Assembly (NCBI RefSeq): GCF_002973525.1
Contig: NZ_PVEN01000012.1
Span: 186,001-250,000 of the forward strand
Origin: Paraburkholderia sp. BL21I4N1
Lineage (GTDB): Bacteria; Pseudomonadota; Gammaproteobacteria; Burkholderiales; Burkholderiaceae
DNA length: 64,000 nt
Reading direction: 5' to 3'
Shown in pieces: positions 25,763 through 33,309 of the stretch (position 1 is its first letter; each line of letters opens with the position of its first letter). Under the pieces are notes generated by a model that worked only from the letters and a program-made list of their open reading frames with translations, did no database searches and was not told the DNA's origin. The position numbers and the translations under genes were made by a program.

Positions 25763-25861
25763 GCGCAGAAACGCAATCTGCGCGGCCACGCTAGCCAGCA
25801 CCGCCAGCGCGCCCAACGTATCCAGAATAATGGGCCACACGTTCACACCTCGCCTTTGCAT
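25751..25861 (-). CDS. Possible small membrane protein
   Basis: A 36-codon frame from ATG 25861, or about 29 codons from a GTG seven codons inside. It encodes WPIILDTLGALAVLASVAAQ and ends IAFLRGKR. That is a single hydrophobic helix with a positively charged end, as in real small inner-membrane proteins. AAAGGCGAGG lies before the internal GTG, favouring the shorter form. It follows the TauE-type gene by 17 bp on the same strand. The stop codon falls inside the 8-bp repeat array. It is too short for certainty. Confidence 0.4.
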   Translation of the reverse strand: MQRRGVNVWPIILDTLGALAVLASVAAQIAFLRGKR

Positions 25862-25878
25862 TGACCATGGGTTATGAG

Positions 25879-26628
25879 TTAAACGAGCGCGCGTGCCATG
25901 AGTTGAATACCGAGCACGAGGAGGCAAATAAAGAAACATCGGCGGAAGGTCTCCGCACTGATGCGCCCACGCACCCGCTGCCCGATCCACATGCCCAGCA
26001 GCGCGGGGACCACCGCGAACAGCGACTCGCGCAGATCGTCGACGGCGAACGCGTGCTCGCGTGCCAGACCGATTGCGAGCGCGATGGTCGATACGGTGAA
26101 GGAGAGCCCAAGCGCCTGCACCATGTCTTCCTTCTTCAACGCGAGACCCTGCAAATAAGGCACCGCCGGCACCACGAACACGCCGGTGCCGCCAGTGATC
26201 ACCCCCGTCACCGCGCCGATAGCCGGCGACAGCCAGCGTTCGTGCCGTGCCGGCACCGAGAACCGCCACGCCAGCAAACCGGCAGCCGCATAGAGCGACA
26301 ACGCGGCGCCCAGCCCGACCACGGCCCATACCCCGCCACCGCCCGCAATGAACGACGAGGCCGCGATCGTACCGGCGACAATGCCCAGCATCATCGGCCA
26401 GAGACGTCTGAGCAGCACGCCGACGTTCGGCCCCGCGACCAGTTGCCAGACATTCGTGACGAACGACGGCAACAGCAGCATCGCGGCCGCCTGGGCGGGC
26501 AGCATCAGCGTGCCGAGCACGGCCATCGCGACGGTCGGCAGCCCCATGCCGGTCACGCCCTTGACGAAGCCGGCCAACACGAACGTCGCGGCCACCACGC
26601 CCGCACGCATCGCAAACGAAGAGATCAT
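25879..26628 (-). CDS. TauE/SafE-family transmembrane exporter
   Basis: A 249-residue inner-membrane protein with about eight hydrophobic segments and the paired family repeats: FVLAGFVKGVTGMGLPTVAMA in the N-terminal half, and AVTGVITGGTGVFVVPAVPYLQ in the second. The family exports or imports sulfite, sulfoacetate and other organic anions; the substrate here is not indicated. It is divergent from the LysR gene at 26766. Confidence 0.87.
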   Translation of the reverse strand: MISSFAMRAGVVAATFVLAGFVKGVTGMGLPTVAMAVLGTLMLPAQAAAMLLLPSFVTNVWQLVAGPNVGVLLRRLWPMMLGIVAGTIAASSFIAGGGGVWAVVGLGAALSLYAAAGLLAWRFSVPARHERWLSPAIGAVTGVITGGTGVFVVPAVPYLQGLALKKEDMVQALGLSFTVSTIALAIGLAREHAFAVDDLRESLFAVVPALLGMWIGQRVRGRISAETFRRCFFICLLVLGIQLMARALV

Positions 26629-26765
26629 CGGAGAGTGTCCGGGAAGCGATGTCGGCGATTTTCGCTTGCCTCAAAACCGTCCACAATGCGTAAGATACGT
26701 ACCGTGACTTAGGCTAGGACTAAGGCTGAACTTTGGCCGCCCGTCCTCGATTACCACGCTCCTCC

Positions 26766-27650
26766 ATGCGCTTCGATCTCATCGACCTACGGCTGTTTCT
26801 CTACATCCTCGAAACCGGCAGCATTACCCACGGCGCGGCGCGCGCGAACCTGTCGCTGCCGTCGGCGAGCGCGCGGCTGCGCGGCATGGAGGACACGCTC
26901 GGCATGCCCCTGCTCGAACGCGGCCGGCGCGGTGTGGAATCCACGCCGACCGGCGACACGCTCGCGCATCACGCACGGCTCGTGCTCGGCCAGATCGAGC
27001 GAATGCAGGGCGAACTCGGCGAACATCAGGAAGGCCGCAAGGCCTGTATTCGCCTGTGGACCAACTCGGCGGCGATCACCGAATTCCTGCCGTCGCCTAT
27101 CGGCCGCTTTCTGCGCGATCACCCGAACGTGCAGATCGATCTGAAGGAACGTCAAAGCAGCGAGACGGTGAAAGCGGTGCTGACCGGTGTGGCGGAGATC
27201 GGCATCATCTCCGATGCGGTCGAGCATGGCGCGTTGCAGACGCTGCCGTTCGCGGTCGACAAACTGGTGCTGATCGCGAGCCGCGACGACCCGCTCGCGC
27301 AGTTGGCCAGCACCACGCTGGCGGAGGTCGCCGGGCGGGAATTCATCGGCCTGAGCGCGGACAGTGCACTACAGGCCTATCTCGGCGAGCGCGCGCTGAT
27401 GGCCGGCCGCACGCTCAGTTTCCGCGCCCACATGCGGACCTTCGACGGCGTCTGCTGCATGGTCGAGCAAGGCGCCGGCATCGGCATCGTGTCGGCCGCG
27501 GCGGCGCAGCGCTATCGCGGCACGCCCGGCATCGGCACGATCGAACTCGCCGATAGCTGGGCGACCCGCCAGTTGCTGATCTGCATGCGCGACCGGGACG
27601 CGATGCCGCGCGCGGAGAAGGCGCTGGTGGAGCATCTGGCGGGGCTTTGA
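26766..27650 (+). CDS. LysR-family transcriptional regulator
   Basis: A 294-residue regulator starting MRFDLIDLRLFLYILETGS at ATG 26766; a TTG 33 bp upstream would add an Arg/Pro-rich stretch and is less likely. The helix-turn-helix (ITHGAARANLSLPSAS) is followed by an effector domain typical of the family. It is divergent from the TauE-type gene. A short inverted repeat CTTAG-N7-CTAAG at 26708-26724 may be its site. It is convergent with catA and not obviously the cat regulator. Confidence 0.9.
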   Translation: MRFDLIDLRLFLYILETGSITHGAARANLSLPSASARLRGMEDTLGMPLLERGRRGVESTPTGDTLAHHARLVLGQIERMQGELGEHQEGRKACIRLWTNSAAITEFLPSPIGRFLRDHPNVQIDLKERQSSETVKAVLTGVAEIGIISDAVEHGALQTLPFAVDKLVLIASRDDPLAQLASTTLAEVAGREFIGLSADSALQAYLGERALMAGRTLSFRAHMRTFDGVCCMVEQGAGIGIVSAAAAQRYRGTPGIGTIELADSWATRQLLICMRDRDAMPRAEKALVEHLAGL

Positions 27651-27715
27651 CGGCGCACGTTTGAGACCGCTCGTTTTGAGGCCGCTCGTTCTAGCGCATC
27701 ACACGTTTCAACGCA

Positions 27716-28624
27716 TCACGCTTCAGCGCGCACACGCTCCACGTCGGCATCCGGCAGGTTGTCGCGTTCCTTGAACAGCGTGAAGTCGAAATCGATCAGC
27801 GCGAACCGGCCCGCCACGTCATACGCCTGACCGTCCGCCCCTTCGGCCTGTTTAACGGCCGGCACGAGACCCTCGCGCGTGGCGAACGCAAAGTCGTCCC
27901 ACAGATACGGGTCACCGTCGATATTGATCTGCGTGGTCAGCTTGCGAAAACCCGGCGCGGAAATAAAGAAGTGGATATGTGCCGGACGATGCCCATGCCG
28001 GCCCAACTGGTCGAGCAGCAATTGCGTCTGACCTTGCGGCGGCACGCTATACCCTACCGGCACGACGCTGCGGAAGCTGTACTTACCTTCGGCGTCGGTA
28101 CGAATGGAGCGGCGCAGATTGAAGGCCGGCTGCGATTTGTCGAAGTACGAGTAATTGCCGAGATGGTTCGCGTGCCACACCTCGACCAGCGCATGAGCCA
28201 GCGGCTGGCCACCTTCGCCGAGCACGCGGCCGCGCATCACCAGCGTCTGGCCCGGATCCGTGCCATCGTCGAGCCGCGCATGGCCTTCCGACAGCGGCGC
28301 ACCCGCCACATACAACGGACCTTCGATCGTGCGTGGCGTGCCGCCCTCGATACCCGCCTTCGCCTCGGCTTCATCCAGACGCAGATCGAGAAAATGCTCG
28401 AAGCCGAGACCCGCGGCTAGCAGACCCAGTTCGCCGCTCTTGCCGGCTTCGCCGAGATAGTTCAGTGCGGTCCAGAATTCGTCGGGCTGCACGTCGAGGT
28501 CTTCGATCGTATGGAACAGATCGCGCACGATCCGGTGGACGATCTGCTTCGCGCGCGGATTGCCCTCGCGGGTGGCGCTGTCGTTGATCTTTTGCAGCAG
28601 GGCGTCGATGGCTTGCGGGTTCAT
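27716..28624 (-). CDS. catA: Catechol 1,2-dioxygenase
   Basis: An intradiol ring-cleavage enzyme that converts catechol to cis,cis-muconate, here 302 residues. Fe(III) ligands are recognisable as Tyr158 (in NYSYFD), Tyr192 (GYSVPP), His216 and His218 (HRPAHIHFF). The N-terminal helical dimerisation region (about residues 1-95) precedes the catalytic beta-sandwich. GAAGGAGAT sits before the ATG. It follows catB by 84 bp. Hydroxyquinol dioxygenase is related but the residues around the ligands suit catechol better. Confidence 0.92.
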   Translation of the reverse strand: MNPQAIDALLQKINDSATREGNPRAKQIVHRIVRDLFHTIEDLDVQPDEFWTALNYLGEAGKSGELGLLAAGLGFEHFLDLRLDEAEAKAGIEGGTPRTIEGPLYVAGAPLSEGHARLDDGTDPGQTLVMRGRVLGEGGQPLAHALVEVWHANHLGNYSYFDKSQPAFNLRRSIRTDAEGKYSFRSVVPVGYSVPPQGQTQLLLDQLGRHGHRPAHIHFFISAPGFRKLTTQINIDGDPYLWDDFAFATREGLVPAVKQAEGADGQAYDVAGRFALIDFDFTLFKERDNLPDADVERVRAEA

Positions 28625-28708
28625 GGGGTATCTCCTTCGTTTGATGGTCGGGATGGCTAGCGGGTGAGCCTTCCGTGCGGACGGGTGCGGGTCGCGCCGG
28701 CCGGGGCG

Positions 28709-29842
28709 CTAATACGTAGCGCGCCGCAGGCGCTCGATCTTGTCCCAGTCGAGCGCGATGCCGAGACCGGGACCATCGGGCAGATGCAGCGCGAAGTTCT
28801 CGTAGCGCAGCGGTTCGGTGAGAATTTCTTCGGTGAGCAGCAAGGGGCCGAACAGTTCGGTGCCCCACTTCAGTTCGTCAAACGTGCTGAAGAGTTGTGC
28901 GGAGGCCATCGTGCCCACCGCGCCTTCGAGCATGGTGCCGCCGTAGAGGTCGAGATGCGCGGCCGATGCGATCGCGGCGACTTGCGCCGCGCCGGCCAGA
29001 CCGCCCGACTGCGCGATCTTCACCGCGAAGACGTCGGCGGCTCGCGCGCTTGCGAGAGCGAAGGCATCGGCGGGACCGTGCAGCGCTTCGTCGGCCATGA
29101 TCGGCACGATGGCGAGATCGGTCAGGCGTTTGAGGCCGGCGCGGTTGTGTGCCGCGATCGGCTGCTCGATCAGCGTCACGCCTGCGTCGGCGAAACGGCG
29201 CGCGGCCCAGATCGCCTCGGTTTCGCTCCATGCCTGATTCACGTCGACCCGCACTTCGCCGCGGCCTTCGAGCGCGCGCCCGATCGCGACGACATGCGCG
29301 ACGTCGTCGGCCAACGCGCGCGCGCCGATCTTCAGTTTGAAAATGCGATGCCGTTTGGCCTCGTAGACGCGCGCGGCTTCGTCGATATCGCGCTGCGTGT
29401 CGCCGCTCGCGAGCGTCCATGCCACTTCGACGGCATCCCGCACGCGGCCGCCGAACAGTTCCGACAAAGGCACGCCGAGGCGCTGCGCCTGCGCGTCGAA
29501 CAACGCGGTTTCGAGCGCGGATTTCGCAAAGCGGTTGCCCTGAAACAGCGTGCGCACGGTTGCCATCGCGGCGCCTGGGCGCGTGGCGTCCAGCCCCTTG
29601 AGCAGGGGCGCGAAATAGGTGTCGAGATTGATCTTGATGCTCTCGGGGCTCTCCTCACCATACGCGAGGCCGCCAATGGTCGTGCCCTCACCGACGCCGA
29701 CGATCCCGTCCGCGCAACGAACGCGCACCAGCACGAGGGTCTGGCAATTCATCGTCGCGACCGAGAGGCGGTGCGGGCGAATCGTCGGCACGTCGACGAG
29801 GATCGTCTCCACGCTGTCGATCTTCACGGGTGCGGTTGTCAT
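28709..29842 (-). CDS. catB: Muconate cycloisomerase
   Basis: Turns cis,cis-muconate into muconolactone. This 377-residue enolase-superfamily enzyme has catalytic lysines in FKLKIG (Lys169, Lys171), metal ligands Asp200 (VDVNQAW), Glu226 (IEQP) and Asp251 (ADEAL), and general-acid/base Lys275 (AVKIAQSGG). ATG 29842 is preceded by AGGAGG, and a longer upstream frame is rejected. It is the first gene of catB-catA. No catC follows. An ATAC-N7-GTAT site and a promoter lie just upstream. Confidence 0.93.
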   Translation of the reverse strand: MTTAPVKIDSVETILVDVPTIRPHRLSVATMNCQTLVLVRVRCADGIVGVGEGTTIGGLAYGEESPESIKINLDTYFAPLLKGLDATRPGAAMATVRTLFQGNRFAKSALETALFDAQAQRLGVPLSELFGGRVRDAVEVAWTLASGDTQRDIDEAARVYEAKRHRIFKLKIGARALADDVAHVVAIGRALEGRGEVRVDVNQAWSETEAIWAARRFADAGVTLIEQPIAAHNRAGLKRLTDLAIVPIMADEALHGPADAFALASARAADVFAVKIAQSGGLAGAAQVAAIASAAHLDLYGGTMLEGAVGTMASAQLFSTFDELKWGTELFGPLLLTEEILTEPLRYENFALHLPDGPGLGIALDWDKIERLRRATY

Positions 29843-29879
29843 GCGTTGTCCTCCTGAATCGTGCAACTGAGGACACCAT

Positions 29880-29908
29880 GGTAGAAACAAATCCGTGCAG
29901 CCGTCCAA
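29880..29908 (-). promoter_or_regulatory. Predicted catB promoter
   Basis: On the minus strand TTGGAC (29908-29903) is 17 bp from TCTACC (29885-29880). Both hexamers are weak, as expected for an activator-dependent LysR promoter. A start near 29873 would place the ATAC-N7-GTAT site at about -63. Confidence 0.45.
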
Positions 29909-29928
29909 CACCGATTCCGACTACTTTC

Positions 29929-29943
29929 ATACCTTGGCGGTAT
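29929..29943. promoter_or_regulatory. BenM/CatM-type operator, ATAC-N7-GTAT
   Basis: ATACCTTGGCGGTAT is an exact ATAC-N7-GTAT dyad, the consensus recognised by BenM and CatM in Acinetobacter. It is centred 94 bp upstream of the catB ATG and about 63 bp upstream of the predicted start of transcription, the standard LysR recognition position. Confidence 0.75.
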
Positions 29944-30056
29944 GGAAGGCGAAGCGTCTGACGAGAGAGCGTTTCAGGCCGAATGACGGGATGACGGAAT
30001 GACGCCACGTTGGCGCAGCGTTTAGAACTGCGTTTGGCACCACCCGCAAGCCGGAA

Positions 30057-30839
30057 TCACTGCGCAGTGCCGCGCATTTCCCGATACTCGCGCCGCACGA
30101 TCTCCATCAGTTCCGCCACCGACGTGCTGGCCGCTTCCCGCTGATAGGTCACGCGGCCGCGCTGCATCAGCATCACGCGATCGGCGATATCGAGCGTCTG
30201 CGCGTAGTTGTGCATGATCATGACGATCGAGAGGCCGCCCTTCTCCTTCAACCGTAAAATCAGGTCGATGATCAGCCCGGCCTCGCGCGCGCCCATGGCC
30301 GCGAGCGGTTCGTCGAGCAGCAGAATCCGTGCATTGGAATTGACCGCGCGCGCCACCGCGATCGCCTGGCGCTGCCCACCGGAAAGCTGCTCGACCGGCA
30401 GATCCACCGAAGGCACGTGCACGCCGATCTCGTCGAGACATTCGGCGGCACGCGCGCGCATTGCGCGATTGTTCAACAGCCGGAACGGACCCCGGTGGAT
30501 GATCTCGCGATTCAGAAACATGTTGTGATAGATGCTCAGCGAGTTCGCCAGCGCGAGGTCCTGATACACGCATTCAATCCCCAGCGAGCGCGCGTGGTCG
30601 ACCGAGCGAAGCAGCGTTTCCTCGCCATGCACGAAGAGTTTGCCGCTGGTCTGCTGGTGAAAACCGGTCAGAATCTTGATCAGTGTCGACTTGCCCGCGC
30701 CGTTGTCGCCCAGCACGCCGAGTATTTCGCCCTGCCTGAGCGTCAGGCCCACGCCGTCGAGTGCCGTGACCGCGCCGAAACGCTTGACGATGTCCTCGCC
30801 GCGCAGCGCTTCGGGTGGCACTTCGGGCGGCGTCGCCAT
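30057..30839 (-). CDS. ABC transporter ATPase, ribose/xylose type
   Basis: A 260-residue single ATPase domain. Walker A GDNGAGKST is at residues 44-52, the Q-loop near VYQD, the signature LSGGQ at 152-156, Walker B ILLLDEP at 172-178 and the switch His210. Sugar-type ATPases of the RbsA class usually carry two such domains; this one has one, as in FrcA-like systems. The start overlaps the permease stop by one base (TGATG). The longer upstream frame is an artefact. Confidence 0.92.
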   Translation of the reverse strand: MATPPEVPPEALRGEDIVKRFGAVTALDGVGLTLRQGEILGVLGDNGAGKSTLIKILTGFHQQTSGKLFVHGEETLLRSVDHARSLGIECVYQDLALANSLSIYHNMFLNREIIHRGPFRLLNNRAMRARAAECLDEIGVHVPSVDLPVEQLSGGQRQAIAVARAVNSNARILLLDEPLAAMGAREAGLIIDLILRLKEKGGLSIVMIMHNYAQTLDIADRVMLMQRGRVTYQREAASTSVAELMEIVRREYREMRGTAQ

Positions 30840-31840
30840 CACAAGTCTCCTTTGCGCGCGAGCCGAACCACGTGGATATTGAAAATCATCGCGGCCAGAA
30901 TCGCGGCGCCGAGAATCATGTTGAACGTAAACGCATTGATGCCGATCAGCGTGAAGCCGTCGTTGAGAATTCCCAGCACGGCCGCGCCGATCAGACCGCC
31001 GATGATCGTGCCCGAGCCACCGGCCAACGGCGTGCCGCCGATCACCGCCGCGGCGACCGCGAGGAACATGATCTGGTTGCCACCCGCCTGCGGATCGATC
31101 GAGGTAATCCGGAAGCCTTCGAGAATCCCCGTGAAGCCCGCGAGCACCGCCGCGATCACGAAGTTGCCCAGTTTCAGGCGCCGAACGTGAATGCCGGCCT
31201 CGCTCGCGCCGAGCGGATTCGCGCCGCCGGCAATGGTGTGCAAGCCCCAACGGGTATGACGTAACAGCACATGCATGATGGCCGCGATCGCGACCGTCCA
31301 GATGATTTCGCTGTAGCCCCACGCGCCCATGAAGGCCGCGAAATTCGCACTGTCCGGCGGCGATACCGGCGTGCCGCGCGAGATCGTCAACGTGAAGCCG
31401 TTGACGAAAAAGAGCGTACCGAGCGTGGTGACGAACGAAGGAATGCGCAGATACACCGTCACCGCACCGTTGATCAACCCCACCAGCGACGCCGCCAGCA
31501 GACCGGCAAGCAATGCGGCCCACACCGGCAGACCGGCTTCGGCCGCGAAGTGCATGATGAACGGCGCGAACGCGAACACCATGCCGGCGGACAGATCGAT
31601 CTCGCCGCCTATCATCAGCATGATTTCGCCGAACGCGATGAGCGCCACCGGCGCGATGAATTGCGACAGGTTTTCCAGGCTCGCGCCGGTCAGCAGGAAG
31701 TCATGATTCGCGGTTTCGAAATAGGCGCACAGAATCAGCGCCACCGCGAGAATGCGTATCTCGCTGGAACGCCAGATGCGCCTCGACCCGAAGCGCCGGC
31801 GTTCGCGCGAAGCCGAGGCGTCCGTCGCGGACGACGTCAC
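30839..31840 (-). CDS. ABC transporter permease, RbsC family
   Basis: A 333-residue inner-membrane permease with about eight to ten hydrophobic helices. It has the family stretches IGGEIDLSAGMVFAFAPF and the late GGTPLAGGSGTIIGG loop that docks the ATPase. It lies between the binding-protein and ATPase genes with overlaps at both ends. It is the only permease gene, so the complex probably uses a homodimer. The substrate is unknown; family members carry pentoses, hexoses, inositol or autoinducer-2. Confidence 0.92.
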   Translation of the reverse strand: MTSSATDASASRERRRFGSRRIWRSSEIRILAVALILCAYFETANHDFLLTGASLENLSQFIAPVALIAFGEIMLMIGGEIDLSAGMVFAFAPFIMHFAAEAGLPVWAALLAGLLAASLVGLINGAVTVYLRIPSFVTTLGTLFFVNGFTLTISRGTPVSPPDSANFAAFMGAWGYSEIIWTVAIAAIMHVLLRHTRWGLHTIAGGANPLGASEAGIHVRRLKLGNFVIAAVLAGFTGILEGFRITSIDPQAGGNQIMFLAVAAAVIGGTPLAGGSGTIIGGLIGAAVLGILNDGFTLIGINAFTFNMILGAAILAAMIFNIHVVRLARKGDL

Positions 31841-32934
31841 CCTTTGATCCCGCCGGTATGCGGCACGATCTGCGGCTTGGTGCTCTTGCCTTCGTAACGC
31901 GTCGCGGTGCTCAGATACGGATCGACCGTGCCCTTGGTGACGAATTTCAGACCCGTGTTCACGTTCGCCGGCCCCACCAACCCGCCGGACGCGAGAAACA
32001 CGAAGGCCTGTACCACGGTGTAGAAACCTTGCACGTACGGCTGCTGGTCGATCGTGAAGTCGAGAAAGCCGTCGTGGATCAGCTCGACCGTGCGCGGCAA
32101 CAGATCGAAGCCGCCGCCATGCACGCCCTTGGACGGCAGATTCGACGCCTTCATCACTTCGGCCACGCCTTGCGTGCTGCCCGCGTCGACGGCGAACATA
32201 CCCTTCAAGTCCTGATGTCCCAGATAGAAGGATTTGATCTTGGAGAGTTCTTCGTTGACTGTGGCGCCGGTCGCGATGGTCTGCACGTCGATCTTCTTGC
32301 CGGATTTTTTGATCGCGGCAACCGCGCCGTCGAGTCGCGGCTGAATGTTCAGTTGTCCCGGCGTGGCGATAAAGAGCGCGACCATGCCGCTATCGATCAG
32401 GCTCGCAATACGCTCGCCCATCTGATACCCGGACAGATACAGATCCTGGCCGATATACGCGAGTCGTGGATTGGAGGTGCCTTGCGGCGCATCGGCGTTA
32501 TAGGCGAACACCGGAATGCCGGCGTCGAGCGCGGCCTGGATCGGTTTGTCGAAGGCTTTCGGGTCGACGATCGGCACGGCGATCGCGTCCGCCTTGCCGG
32601 CAATGGCCGCGTTGACCGCGTTCACCATTTCGGCGATATCCGCATTCGCGGAACCGGTCCATTGGTAGTCCATGCCGAGTAACGCCGTGGCGTCCTGAAT
32701 GCCGTATTGCGTCGGCACGAAGAAAGGATTCGTCGTGACGTGATTGACGAAAACGATCTTCCAGCGCTTGTGATCCGGAAACGGTCCGCCTTCGGCCGCC
32801 CGCGCCGTCTGGGTCGCGGTCAATCCGCCGCCAAGCAGCGCCAGCGCCGCGCCGAGGCCCGCGCCTTGCAGCAGTCCGCGGCGTGTAGGTTGTACGTCGC
32901 CGTGGTCGTGCTTGTCGCCCTGTTCGTCCGCCAT
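31837..32934 (-). CDS. Sugar-type ABC substrate-binding protein (Tat export)
   Basis: A 365-residue periplasmic binding protein of the RbsB fold. The N-terminus has a twin-arginine signal (TRRGLLQGAGLGAALALLGGG), unusual for this family, so export in folded form is expected. The two-lobed domain follows (VFVNHVTTNPFF, then IGQDLYLSGYQMGE). ATG 32934 is chosen; the longer frame would put the Tat motif too far inside. It is the first gene of the transporter operon, upstream of catB. Confidence 0.9.
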   Translation of the reverse strand: MADEQGDKHDHGDVQPTRRGLLQGAGLGAALALLGGGLTATQTARAAEGGPFPDHKRWKIVFVNHVTTNPFFVPTQYGIQDATALLGMDYQWTGSANADIAEMVNAVNAAIAGKADAIAVPIVDPKAFDKPIQAALDAGIPVFAYNADAPQGTSNPRLAYIGQDLYLSGYQMGERIASLIDSGMVALFIATPGQLNIQPRLDGAVAAIKKSGKKIDVQTIATGATVNEELSKIKSFYLGHQDLKGMFAVDAGSTQGVAEVMKASNLPSKGVHGGGFDLLPRTVELIHDGFLDFTIDQQPYVQGFYTVVQAFVFLASGGLVGPANVNTGLKFVTKGTVDPYLSTATRYEGKSTKPQIVPHTGGIKG

Positions 32935-33309
32935 GTCAGTCTCCAGTCGTTCAGTTATGGAATAACTCGCTGTGTGCATGACGGCGCTGGCCAGGAAAGC
33001 GCCGGTGCCGGGCTCCACCACACCCACAAAATCCGTGTGCATGCGCGTGCGCCAGACAACCCCGAACAAAATGCTATATCACGAACTTTTGCCCTTTAAT
33101 CGATGTATACCCTGAACTTGTTAGATGATTCAGGAGCACGTTTACCGTTAGCCGACGACCGCCTTAAACAAACGCGAACAGGCGGTTTAAGCCTGATACC
33201 ATGAGCACCGCATCAGTGAAGCGGGATGCCCGGCAGACCCTGCCGCAGCAGTGTCCTCCTGACGATCGACCCGGCGTCGCCAAAGCCGGGCTTGCGTGGT
33301 CCGATAAAG
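32935..33309. promoter_or_regulatory. Divergent intergenic region between ABC operon and GGDEF gene
   Basis: These 375 bp hold no convincing gene. They contain an inverted repeat CTTAAAC-N15-GTTTAAG (33163-33191) overlapping an alternative CCGCC/GGCGG pairing, and AT-rich stretches around 33070-33130 that could hold promoters for either side. No clear ATAC-N7-GTAT cat-type site is present. Confidence 0.45.

Noticed and set aside
33163..33191. CTTAAAC/GTTTAAG inverted repeat as a PmrA-type box
   Set aside because: The hexamers are inverted with 15-nt spacing rather than direct with 5-nt spacing, so it does not fit that class.
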